From positions 1 to 36,363 of the forward strand of contig JAHBSF010000059.1 of NCBI GenBank assembly GCA_019639255.1: DNA of 36,363 nt, in the 5' to 3' direction. The notes under the pieces were generated by a model. The model did not search any database, was not told the DNA's origin, and saw only the letters and a program-made list of their open reading frames with translations. This DNA comes from Acidobacteriota bacterium. Its GTDB lineage: Bacteria; Acidobacteriota; Blastocatellia; RBC074. This document shows positions 18,592 through 26,187 of this stretch, one piece after another (position 1 is the stretch's first letter; every line of letters starts with the position of its first letter). The position numbers and the translations under genes are program-made.

Positions 18592-20985
18592 ATGTCCTGG
18601 TCTGCAATGTTGCAAAAGTGGCGAGGCGGCGGCTCGATCGAGACCGATCTGACGCCGTATCGGCCGTTGCTTGAAGAAATCAATCGTGCCGGCGAGCGGA
18701 TCGCAGGCGAATCCGATGCCCGGTTGCGGGAGCGCACTTCGGCGCTGCGTAAACGTGCAGTCGAGGGCGAAAACCTCGCTTCGTTGCTCGTCGAGACCTT
18801 CGCTTTGGTGCGCGAGGCCGCCGATCGTCAGCTTGGGCTGCGCCCCTTCGACGTGCAGATGCTCGCCGGGATCGCGCTGCACTGCGGCCGGCTCCTGGAA
18901 ATGCAGACCGGTGAAGGCAAAACACTTACCGCCGTTGCTCCGGCTTGCCTGAATGCACTCGCCGGAGGCGGGGCGCACATACTCACCTTCAACGATTATC
19001 TGGCGCGGCGCGACGCTGCCTGGATGGCTTCGGTCTACGACTTTTTCGGATTGAGCGTCGGCGTCATTCAGGAAGGGATGTCGGTCGAGGCACGGCGTGC
19101 TGCATACGCCTCGTCCATCACATATGCGACGGCCAAAGAAGCCGGGTTTGACCTCCTGCGCGGTGAACTGGCGCGGCGCATCGAGGATCTGGTCCATCGC
19201 GAATTCCACTACGCAATCGTCGACGAAGCGGACTCGATCTTCATCGACGAAGCGCGTGTGCCATTGGTCATAGCCGGTGAGATGCCGATGCTGGAAGCCG
19301 GGCCCGAACGCATCGCCGGGGCCGTTGCTGCGCTCGAAGCCGGAGTGGATTGGGAGACCGATGATGTCGGGCGCAACGTTTTTCTGACCGATCGCGGGGT
19401 GAATCGCGTCGAGGCGGACCTGGGGTGCGGCGATCTTCACGCGGCTGCTAACGGGCAGTTATTGACCGAAGTGCATCAGGCGCTGCATGCGAGGGTGCTG
19501 CTGCGGCGTGATGTCGATTATCTGGTGCGTGACGGGCGCATCGAACTGGTCGATGAATTCACCGGGCGCGTCGTCGATGACCGGCGCTGGCCGGACGGTT
19601 TGCAGGCGGCGGTCGAAGCGAAAGAGCATCTGGCGATACAACCGGGCGGGCGTATCCTCGGCTCGATCACGCTGCAACATTTTCTCCGATTATATCCGCG
19701 CTTGAGCGGGATGACGGCGACCGCGCAGCCTGCGGCGGAAGAAATTGAGTGGTTTTATGGACTGAAAGTCGTCCCGGTTCCGCCGAACCGACCGTGCCGG
19801 CGCGAGGATCTGCCGGACCTGATTTTTACGCATCGCGAGGCAAAAGACCGGGCGCTCGTCGATAACATCGCCGGCAAACATGCGATCGGTCGCCCGGTGC
19901 TGGTCGGGACACGCAGCATCGAGGAATCCGAGGCGCTCGCGGCGCGGCTGCACCAGGCCGGTATCGATTGCCGGGTCCTGAACGCTAAAAACGATGAGGC
20001 CGAAGCCGAAATCATCGCCAGTGCCGGAGATCTCGGCGCGGTGACGATCTCTACCAATATGGCCGGCCGCGGCACCGATATCCGCCTCGGGGGCGTCAGG
20101 GAAGAGCGCCGGAATCAGGTCGTTGCACTCGGCGGGCTATATGTCATCGGCACTAACCGTCACGAGAGCCGACGCATCGATGACCAGTTGCGAGGCCGAG
20201 CGGGGCGGCAGGGAGACCCCGGATCGTCGCGGTTTTTCGTCAGTCTCGAAGACGATCTTATGGTTCGCTTCGGCATAGACCGACTGATTCCGAAAGCACT
20301 CAGGCCGGTTCCGCAGGATGCACCCGTAGATCATCCCGTTATCCGTCAGGAAGTGGACCGGTTGCAGCGCATCGTCGAGGGTCAGAATTACGAGATCCGA
20401 AAAACACTCCTGAATTACTCGACTATGGTTGAACAGCAGCGTCGGACGATTCAGGAATGGAGATCAAGGATATTGACGGGCGCAGAACCGATGACGCTGG
20501 CCGCCGCACACCTGCCCGATCGTTATGAGGCATTGTGCGGTCGGTTCGGCGCACATGCAGTCGAGCAGGCGGAGCGGGCCATCCTGTTGCATCACATCGA
20601 CGAAGCCTGGGCCGAGCATCTTTCGTATCTGATCGGAGTACGCGAGTGGATACATCTGGTCGGTCTTTCACGCCGCGATCCGTTGGCGGAGTTCCGGGAG
20701 CGCATCATCGAGGCGTTTTCCGCGCTGCGCCCTGGGGTCGAAGAAAAAACGCTTGAGAGTTTCGCCGCCGTCGAGATCAGCGCGGATGGCATAGACCTGA
20801 ACAAATCCGGGCTTCAAGCCCCGGCATCGACCTGGACCTATCTCATCAACGACCGGACGATGAGCGATCTGCAACAGATGCTATATGGGCCCGGGGGCAC
20901 GGCCTTCGCTATCGGCGCCGTGCTCTCGACCTGGCCGCTGCTGGCGGCGTGGGGCGTCTGGCGGTGGTTGAAGCGGGGGAAGTAA
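18592..20985 (+). CDS. SecA-like preprotein translocase ATPase with hydrophobic C-terminal tail
   Basis: This 797-residue SecA-family motor has the full helicase core: QTGEGKT at 105-111, DEAD at 211-214 in VDEADSIFIDEAR, the preprotein-binding region VDEFTGRVVDDRRWPDG, TISTNMAGRGTDIRLGG and QLRGRAGRQGDPG. Scaffold segments VEGQNYEIRKTLLNYS and SRRDPLAEFRERI follow. It departs from housekeeping SecA in length (usually about 830-950) and at the C-terminus. Instead of the zinc-binding CxCxSG tail it ends in a hydrophobic stretch (about 770-793) followed by KRGK, suggesting a membrane tether. It is probably an accessory (SecA2-type) motor. No SecY2 or cargo gene is adjacent. Start 18592 is inferred; no strong Shine-Dalgarno is visible. 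Confidence 0.88.
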   Translation: MSWSAMLQKWRGGGSIETDLTPYRPLLEEINRAGERIAGESDARLRERTSALRKRAVEGENLASLLVETFALVREAADRQLGLRPFDVQMLAGIALHCGRLLEMQTGEGKTLTAVAPACLNALAGGGAHILTFNDYLARRDAAWMASVYDFFGLSVGVIQEGMSVEARRAAYASSITYATAKEAGFDLLRGELARRIEDLVHREFHYAIVDEADSIFIDEARVPLVIAGEMPMLEAGPERIAGAVAALEAGVDWETDDVGRNVFLTDRGVNRVEADLGCGDLHAAANGQLLTEVHQALHARVLLRRDVDYLVRDGRIELVDEFTGRVVDDRRWPDGLQAAVEAKEHLAIQPGGRILGSITLQHFLRLYPRLSGMTATAQPAAEEIEWFYGLKVVPVPPNRPCRREDLPDLIFTHREAKDRALVDNIAGKHAIGRPVLVGTRSIEESEALAARLHQAGIDCRVLNAKNDEAEAEIIASAGDLGAVTISTNMAGRGTDIRLGGVREERRNQVVALGGLYVIGTNRHESRRIDDQLRGRAGRQGDPGSSRFFVSLEDDLMVRFGIDRLIPKALRPVPQDAPVDHPVIRQEVDRLQRIVEGQNYEIRKTLLNYSTMVEQQRRTIQEWRSRILTGAEPMTLAAAHLPDRYEALCGRFGAHAVEQAERAILLHHIDEAWAEHLSYLIGVREWIHLVGLSRRDPLAEFRERIIEAFSALRPGVEEKTLESFAAVEISADGIDLNKSGLQAPASTWTYLINDRTMSDLQQMLYGPGGTAFAIGAVLSTWPLLAAWGVWRWLKRGK

Positions 20986-20988
20986 GAC

Positions 20989-21093
20989 AAACCGCGGAAA
21001 ACGCGAAAAAGACCCGGAAGGCGCGGAAAGAAGCAGCTATGGTCTGATCTATTCCGTGCCTTCCGTGTCTTTTATTCGCGTTTTCCGCGGTTT
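20989..21093. repeat. intergenic palindromic repeat, copy G (ACCGCGG variant)
   Basis: This 105-bp inverted repeat lies exactly between two convergent stop codons, 3 bases from each. The outer arm AAACCGCGGAAAACGCGAA pairs with TTCGCGTTTTCCGCGGTTT; the inner modules (ACCCGGAAGGCGCGGAA / TTCCGTGCCTTCCGTGT) pair with a few mismatches. The outer module differs from copies A-E, so it is a variant class, shared with copy I. Position and shape fit a bidirectional terminator. Confidence 0.88.
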
Positions 21094-21096
21094 CTT

Positions 21097-22269
21097 TTAC
21101 CTGAGTTTGCGCAACCGTTCGGCGGCGGCTTCGAGCGTCTCATCGCGTTTGCAGTAAGTGAACCGGACTTGACGGCGGCCGAGTTCCGGATGGCGGTAAA
21201 AACTGCTCCCCGGCACGACTGCGACTCCTATTTCGCGCACCATGTACTCGCCGAATTTCATGTCGTCGTCGAATCCGAGGTCCGATATATCGGTCATGAT
21301 GTAGTAAGCGCCGTATGGGCGGAAACACCTGAATCCTGTTTCTTCGAGAGCGCCGAGCAGAAAGTCGCGGCGGCGGCGGTAATCCGAGGCGAGTTTTTCG
21401 TAATACTGCGGCGGAAAGTTGAGCGCAGTAACGCCTGCTTCCTGAAGCGGAGCGGCGGCGCCTACGGTGAGGAAATCGTGCACCTTGCGCACGGCGTCGG
21501 TGATTTCGGGTGATGCGATGGCATAGCCTACGCGCCATCCCGTTACCGAATAGGTTTTGGAAAGCCCGTTGATTGTAACTGTGCGGTCGCGCATGCCGTC
21601 GAGCGTCGCCATGGCTGTATGGCGCACGTCTCGGCCCGCTTCGGGATAGAGTATGTGTTCGTAAATTTCGTCTGTAAGCGCGATTGCGTCGTGCTCGATG
21701 CAGAGATCGGCGATAAATCGCAACTCTTCGCGCGTAAAAACCTTGCCCGTAGGATTGTGGGGCGTGGTGATGATAATCGCTCTGGTCTTATCATTGAATG
21801 CGCGGCGGAGTTCATCAGGATCAAAACTCCACTCGGGCGGATGCAGCGTCACGTATCTGATCGAGGCTTCGGTCAGAATGGCGTCGGGGCCGTAGTTTTC
21901 ATAAAACGGCTCGAAAACGATTACTTCATCGCCCGGGTCCACCACGGCCATCATCGCGGCGATCATCGCCTCGGTCGAGCCGCAGGTGACTACAACTTCG
22001 CGTTCGGGATCAATTTCAAGCCCCAGATACAAACGGGTTTTTTCCGCGATCGCCTCCCGGAAGCGTTTTGCGCCCCAGGTTATCGCATACTGATTTATGT
22101 CCGCTTCAATCGCAGCGCAGGCCGCCTGTTTTAGCTCCACCGGCGCCGGAAAATCCGGGAAGCCCTGCGAGAGATTTACCGCGCCGTGCAATATCGCCTG
22201 ACGCGTCATCTCGCGGATTACGGATTCGGTGAACTGTTTCGCTTTTCGTGATGTGCGCGATCGGCTCAT
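21097..22269 (-). CDS. PLP-dependent aminotransferase, class I/II
   Basis: This 390-residue fold-type I aminotransferase has the PLP lysine at 238 in NGLSKTYSVTGWRVG, HNPTGK at 171-176, and TDEIYEH around 199-205 (Asp200 and Tyr203 contact PLP). The N-terminal NLSQGFPDFPAP and NQYAITWGAKRFREAI resemble the kynurenine / glutamine-phenylpyruvate / methionine aminotransferase group (KAT, YbdL, MtnE). The likely substrates are therefore glutamine, methionine or aromatic amino acids, but this is not settled by sequence. ATG 22269 was chosen over TTG 22287. It is convergent with the SecA-like gene and follows the small HTH gene by about 30 bp, probably in one transcript. Confidence 0.9.
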   Translation of the reverse strand: MSRSRTSRKAKQFTESVIREMTRQAILHGAVNLSQGFPDFPAPVELKQAACAAIEADINQYAITWGAKRFREAIAEKTRLYLGLEIDPEREVVVTCGSTEAMIAAMMAVVDPGDEVIVFEPFYENYGPDAILTEASIRYVTLHPPEWSFDPDELRRAFNDKTRAIIITTPHNPTGKVFTREELRFIADLCIEHDAIALTDEIYEHILYPEAGRDVRHTAMATLDGMRDRTVTINGLSKTYSVTGWRVGYAIASPEITDAVRKVHDFLTVGAAAPLQEAGVTALNFPPQYYEKLASDYRRRRDFLLGALEETGFRCFRPYGAYYIMTDISDLGFDDDMKFGEYMVREIGVAVVPGSSFYRHPELGRRQVRFTYCKRDETLEAAAERLRKLR

Positions 22270-22298
22270 GCTGGATGTAATGTGCAAATGAGAAGCAG

Positions 22299-22535
22299 CT
22301 AATCGCCGGTTGAAGGGCGGGCGATAGGGGATACAACGCGATTGCCGTATCCGCGTTTAACGATGCGTTTAGCGAGGTTTTCAACATCGAAGCGCAGCAG
22401 TTTGGGTTGGCCGTCGATTTCTATTGCGCGCAGTGCGCCCTGTTTTACAGCCAATTCGAGTTGGGAGGCGGGCACGCCGTATTCCCGGGCCGCGCCCCTG
22501 AAGTCCATCAAATCCCTGGTATCGTACACGCTCAT
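22299..22535 (-). CDS. small MerR/excisionase-like HTH protein
   Basis: The predicted protein has 78 residues. ATG 22535 has an excellent AGGAGAG seven bases upstream, which decides the start against the longer frame. The sequence (DLMDFRGAAREYGVPASQLELAVKQGALRAIEIDGQPKL, split over residues 8-46) has the pattern of the helix-turn-helix type 17/excisionase family, where a short HTH is followed by a lysine-rich hairpin. No recombinase or prophage is nearby, so it is more likely a small regulator, possibly of the aminotransferase gene 30 bp downstream. Function not established. Confidence 0.7.
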   Translation of the reverse strand: MSVYDTRDLMDFRGAAREYGVPASQLELAVKQGALRAIEIDGQPKLLRFDVENLAKRIVKRGYGNRVVSPIARPSTGD

Positions 22536-22646
22536 GCAAGACTCTCCTGTTTGTGTATTACGCCGTATTCTAAAAGATCTTTTATGCAACTTTCTTCGTA
22601 TAGAGACGATAGAGAAGTCAGCAGGGATGATCAGCTGGGATGATAA

Positions 22647-22675
22647 GTAGGCTGCGTCGCGGTGTCAAAGCCTAC
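22647..22675. other. small inverted repeat in intergenic region
   Basis: GTAGGCT (22647-22653) and AGCCTAC (22669-22675) form a perfect 7-bp stem with a 15-base loop, in the gap between two divergent genes. It could be a transcript end or an operator half-site pair; nothing else supports either role. Confidence 0.3.
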
Positions 22676-22700
22676 GGGGGCAACGTTTCAGGTTGAGGGG

Positions 22701-22795
22701 TGAAAGAGTTTGGAGGGGAAAGTTTAGCGGGAGAAGTTTGGAGGGGGAGAGTTTGGGAGAGACAAGATTTGTGAAGAGGTAAGATTTGTGAAAAT
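22701..22795 (+). repeat. purine-rich degenerate tandem repeat
   Basis: Four units beginning AGTTT start at 22707, 22721, 22735 and 22750 (14-15 bp period; best unit AGTTTGGAGGGGAA). Two further units of AAGATTTGTGAA follow at 22764 and 22781. The plus strand is almost all A/G/T with runs of four or five G. It fills the gap between the divergent HTH and zinc-finger genes, where I see no open reading frame. Confidence 0.7.
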
Positions 22796-22952
22796 GCCGT
22801 GTAACGGATCTTGAAATCGGGCACGCGGCCTTTTACAATCCCTTCGACTCCCCCCAGGCCTGAGAAAACCGGGATGAGACATTCAGGATTTCTTTGAGGA
22901 ATCAGGCGGTGGAGTATTTACCGGCTTTGCCGGGATGGCACGGAGTAGCGAT

Positions 22953-23411
22953 ATGGAGCATACGCGGTTTGAAGATCTGATCAGCGAATATCTGGATGGC
23001 GGGCTTATGCGGCCGGTGCGCAGGGAATTTGCCGAACACCTTTTGGCTTGTCGTCCGTGTCATCTGGTATTCAACGACGTGCGCGAGGCGCTTGACGCCT
23101 GCCACGAGTTGAAAGAATCGCAGATGCGGCAGATTGCCCTGTTTACCGAGGTCGAGCAGAAGATCATAGGCGCGACTTCAGCCGGTGAGATGCTGAGTTG
23201 TCGCACGCTCGATGCGCTGATTTCGGATTACTTCGAGGGCATCATAGAGAGCAGTTACGAAGAGATATTCCGCGAGCATTTCGCCGTATGCGATGGATGT
23301 CGCCGATTGGTCGAGGGTGTGCGCCAGTCGCTGGAAGAGCCCGAAGAGGTCGAGGTTCCGGAAGAACTTTACGGCCGGATCATAGCCGCGACGTCGGGCC
23401 GTCGCCGCTGA
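22953..23411 (+). CDS. soluble protein with two zinc-finger (anti-sigma zf-HC2-like) modules
   Basis: This 152-residue protein has two similar halves. Module 1 (residues 3-45) has EYLDGG and HLLACRPC, with His29, Cys33 and Cys36. Module 2 (81-125) has Cys83, DYFEG and HFAVCDGC, with His109, Cys113 and Cys116. The HxxxCxxC spacing matches the zinc-binding anti-sigma domain; module 1 lacks the usual leading Cys, although His3 is near. There is no transmembrane helix or extracytoplasmic part, and no sigma gene is adjacent (the nearest is 2.8 kb away). ATG 22953 was chosen (CGGAG about 8 bases upstream) over ATG 22935. It may be a cytoplasmic redox or metal-responsive anti-sigma or scaffold protein; this is inferred. 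Confidence 0.72.
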   Translation: MEHTRFEDLISEYLDGGLMRPVRREFAEHLLACRPCHLVFNDVREALDACHELKESQMRQIALFTEVEQKIIGATSAGEMLSCRTLDALISDYFEGIIESSYEEIFREHFAVCDGCRRLVEGVRQSLEEPEEVEVPEELYGRIIAATSGRRR

Positions 23412-23442
23412 AGCGATTCCTACGTTCCCGATTATCCTCGTT

Positions 23443-25944
23443 TTGGGAGAGCACAGAAACAAAGGAACAAACGAAAATAGGCGGAACAAACGGAAAAGAG
23501 CATTACTGCCGTTTGTTCCGTCTATTTTCGTTTGTTCCTTTGTTTCACTCTTTCTGTCGGCGCCTGTCGGTTTTGCGCAGCAGCCCGACCGTACGGAAAG
23601 AAAAGTGGATAATCCGATAGGCGAGGCTGAGGAGGAAGCCCGATCGCGGCGCAATATATTGCCCTCCGGGCTCCGGATCACTCCTCAGTCCGGTGTTGCT
23701 CGTTCGGCCGCAGATCTGGATATCCTTGCAGACCGGCAGGAGGGGCAGGGCGATGTAGTAATTTACAGCGGCAAGGTTGAGGCCCGATACGAAGACATAT
23801 TGATGTTCGCCGATCGGGTCATTTTCAACACGGCCACTTCAGATCTGACCGCGGAGGGAGAGGTATATTTTTCGCAGCAGGGGCAGACGCTTGTCGGTGA
23901 GCGTCTCGAACTGAATCTCAAGACGCGTCGCGGAGCGCTTTTTGAAACCACCGGTTTTACCGATCGCACGCCTGACGGCACCCGGCTCGTCATAGACGCC
24001 GTGCGCGCCGACAAAACCGGTGCAGACACATTCGAACTGGAAGATGCGGTTATCACGGCTTGTCAGGAGCGCGTCCCGAAATGGAGCTTTACGGCGCGGC
24101 GCGCCCGCGTGCGCGTAGATCAGCGCGCTACGGTGTACAACGCTTTTCTGCGCATCAAGAAAGTTCCGATCATCTATCTGCCCTATGCTTCGATTCCGAT
24201 TACGAAACGCGACCGCGCCTCGGGTTTCCTGCTGCCGAGTTCGGGTTCGTCCAACATCAAGGGCAGGACGCTTCACGTTGCATGGTTTCAGACGCTCGGC
24301 CGCAGCGCCGATATTTTGGTAAGAACGGACCTTTACAGCAGGCGCGGCGTCGGCGCAGGGTTTGATTTCCGCGCCCGTCCCGATGACCGTTCGCGTATAG
24401 CCTTCGGTTCGTTTCTCGTCTTTGACAGATTGCTCGGACCCAAACGCGATGCATTCGGAAACGATCTGCCCGATCAGGGCGGATCGAGCTTCTACGTCGA
24501 CACGGTTCAGTATTTCAAGAATGGATTCGTCGCCGTAGCAGACGTCAACGTAACTTCGAACTTCGCGTTCAGGCAGGTTTTTGCTGAAAACATTCAGCAG
24601 GCCATTTCTCCCGAAGAGCGCTCGCTCGTTTATGTCAACCGCAACTGGAGGTCATTTACCTTCAATGCCGCATTCGGCGAGCAGAGCGCATTTGTAGCAA
24701 TCGAGCGCAATGGCGTGCTCGGCGCGGGCACGGTGAAAACCCGGAAGCTGCCGAGTTTCGAAATTTCGCAGCGCCCGACGCAGATTTCCGAATCCTTTGC
24801 GGCGTATTTCTCCTTTGACGCCGCGGTTGACGGCGTCAGGCGCACCGAATCGGTGGGCGAAGAACTGAGCTTCAAATCCCCCTCGATCGTGCAGCGCTTT
24901 GACCTCGGGCCGAAAATAACGCTTCCCTTGAAGTCCTTCGGCGGATTTACCGTCACGCCGAGCCTGGGCGTGAGAACCACTTTTTACAGCGATTCTCTCG
25001 ATCCGGTGCAACGCGTCGTCACGGGCAGGGATTTGTGGAGAAACTACGCCGATTTTACCGTGGATATGCGCCCGCCCGCGCTTGCGCGTATATTTCGCAA
25101 CAGCGACGGTTCTCCGAAATTCAAACACGTAATAGAACCGTTTGCTGCATACCGGCGGATTGCGGGTATAGACGAGTTTGACCGCACGCTGCGCGTTGAT
25201 GAGCGCGATGTCATCGCGGAAACGAACGAAATCGAATACGGAGTGACGAACCGCTTTTTTGTACCGCGAGTGATGGCGGACGGCGCGACTCCGCAGGCGC
25301 ACGAACTGCTCGAACTGACGCTTACGCAGAAGTATTTCTTTGATCCGGATTTCGGTGGAGCGCTGCGCGAAGGCATTCGCAATCAGTTTTTTCCTTTGAA
25401 CGCACTTTCGGGATTTTCGTTTCTCGGTGAAAGAAGGCACACTTCGCCGCTGAACCTGCGCGCCCGTTACAGGCCGAACCCGCTGGTATTCGCCGATCTC
25501 CGCGTTAACTACGACACCCGTTACAATCGCTTGCGAGACCTTATTTTCGGCGGCGGTTACATGCGCGGAATACTGTCGGTAAGCAGTTCGTGGTATTACA
25601 CGCGTTTGATCAATCTCGACGAGTCCAGGTTCGATCCAACGACGTTGCCCGGCAATCAGATGGATTTGTCGGTATTTGCCGGAAACCCGGCGCGTGGACC
25701 CTACGGCGGTTTTACCCTGATCTACGATCTTCGCGACCAGACATTCGCCGGCGTCGCACGCGATCGCAGCCTGATAAACCTTACAACTACGGCAGGCTGG
25801 GCCTGGGATTGTTGCAGCCTGCAGGTGCAGAACATCACCTACAAGGTTGGGTTCCGAAACGAAAACCGGGTGCTTTTTGCGTTTACGCTCAAGGGCATAG
25901 GGACGTTCGGAACGCAGAACATCGGTCAGCGGCGGCGATACTGA
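23443..25944 (+). CDS. lptD: LPS-assembly outer-membrane protein LptD, signal peptide built from a repeat
   Basis: This is an 833-residue LptD, the beta-barrel that inserts LPS into the outer leaflet. An OstA/LptA-like periplasmic domain comes first (GDVVIYSGKVEARYED, FADRVIFNTATSDL, LTAEGEVYFSQQG), then KVPIIYLPYASIPITKRDRASGFLLPS and a long barrel. Cys207 and the pair Cys790-Cys791 match conserved LptD cysteines; the N-terminal partner cysteine is not seen in the mature part. The only usable start in frame is TTG 23443, because a stop lies at 23383-23385 and the next start (GTG 23605) would remove the signal peptide. Residues 5-17 and 23-35 are encoded by the arms of repeat copy H, and cleavage is expected after Ala45 (VGFA). 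No Shine-Dalgarno precedes the TTG. Confidence 0.9.
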   Translation: MGEHRNKGTNENRRNKRKRALLPFVPSIFVCSFVSLFLSAPVGFAQQPDRTERKVDNPIGEAEEEARSRRNILPSGLRITPQSGVARSAADLDILADRQEGQGDVVIYSGKVEARYEDILMFADRVIFNTATSDLTAEGEVYFSQQGQTLVGERLELNLKTRRGALFETTGFTDRTPDGTRLVIDAVRADKTGADTFELEDAVITACQERVPKWSFTARRARVRVDQRATVYNAFLRIKKVPIIYLPYASIPITKRDRASGFLLPSSGSSNIKGRTLHVAWFQTLGRSADILVRTDLYSRRGVGAGFDFRARPDDRSRIAFGSFLVFDRLLGPKRDAFGNDLPDQGGSSFYVDTVQYFKNGFVAVADVNVTSNFAFRQVFAENIQQAISPEERSLVYVNRNWRSFTFNAAFGEQSAFVAIERNGVLGAGTVKTRKLPSFEISQRPTQISESFAAYFSFDAAVDGVRRTESVGEELSFKSPSIVQRFDLGPKITLPLKSFGGFTVTPSLGVRTTFYSDSLDPVQRVVTGRDLWRNYADFTVDMRPPALARIFRNSDGSPKFKHVIEPFAAYRRIAGIDEFDRTLRVDERDVIAETNEIEYGVTNRFFVPRVMADGATPQAHELLELTLTQKYFFDPDFGGALREGIRNQFFPLNALSGFSFLGERRHTSPLNLRARYRPNPLVFADLRVNYDTRYNRLRDLIFGGGYMRGILSVSSSWYYTRLINLDESRFDPTTLPGNQMDLSVFAGNPARGPYGGFTLIYDLRDQTFAGVARDRSLINLTTTAGWAWDCCSLQVQNITYKVGFRNENRVLFAFTLKGIGTFGTQNIGQRRRY
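23456..23546. repeat. palindromic repeat, copy H, inside the lptD signal-peptide codons
   Basis: The arms 23456-23493 and 23509-23546 (38 bp each) are reverse complements with a single mismatch, around a 15-base loop. The modules are GGAACAAACGAAAATAG and GGCGGAACAAACGG. It lies 45 bp after the zinc-finger gene stop, like other copies, but the lptD frame runs through it: the left arm codes for Arg/Lys/Asn, the right arm for Phe/Val/Ser/Ile. Confidence 0.92.
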
Positions 25945-25948
25945 GGAT

Positions 25949-26064
25949 ACCGCGGAACAAACGGAAAAGACGGAAACGCGCTGAAATCCCTCTGTCCGGA
26001 CGCGGCGGCATTGTTGCCGCAAGGATCATTCCGCGTTTTCCGTCTTTTCCGTTTGTTCTGCGGT
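25949..26064. repeat. intergenic palindromic repeat, copy I (ACCGCGG variant)
   Basis: The arms 25949-25980 and 26032-26064 match with one mismatch and one single-base gap (module GGAACAAACGGAAAAGACGG). The roughly 50-base loop holds a second small hairpin (GCGGC ... GCCGC around 26003-26020). It starts 5 bp after the lptD stop. Confidence 0.88.
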
Positions 26065-26096
26065 TTCTTTCGGCGGTAAGATTGTTCCGTATCCCG

Positions 26097-26124
26097 GGAA
26101 CAAAAGCCGGGCATGGGCATCTAA
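26097..26124 (+). promoter_or_regulatory. candidate ECF (sigma-E-like) promoter for the sigma gene
   Basis: GGAACAA (26097-26103) and TCTAA (26120-26124) are separated by 16 bases, close to the E. coli sigma-E layout GGAACTT-N16-TCNAA. It lies 64 bp before the ATG of the ECF sigma gene, where autoregulation would be expected. It is outside repeat copy I. Confidence 0.5.
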
Positions 26125-26187
26125 GACTTTGTTTGCGGGATTTGACAAACGGGTTGAGGACGAAGCGCACGGGGGGGATAGGCGCCA

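Noticed and set aside
24652-26022. Long minus-strand open frame opposite lptD
   Set aside because: It shows no domain or ribosome site and lies fully over a well-supported beta-barrel gene.
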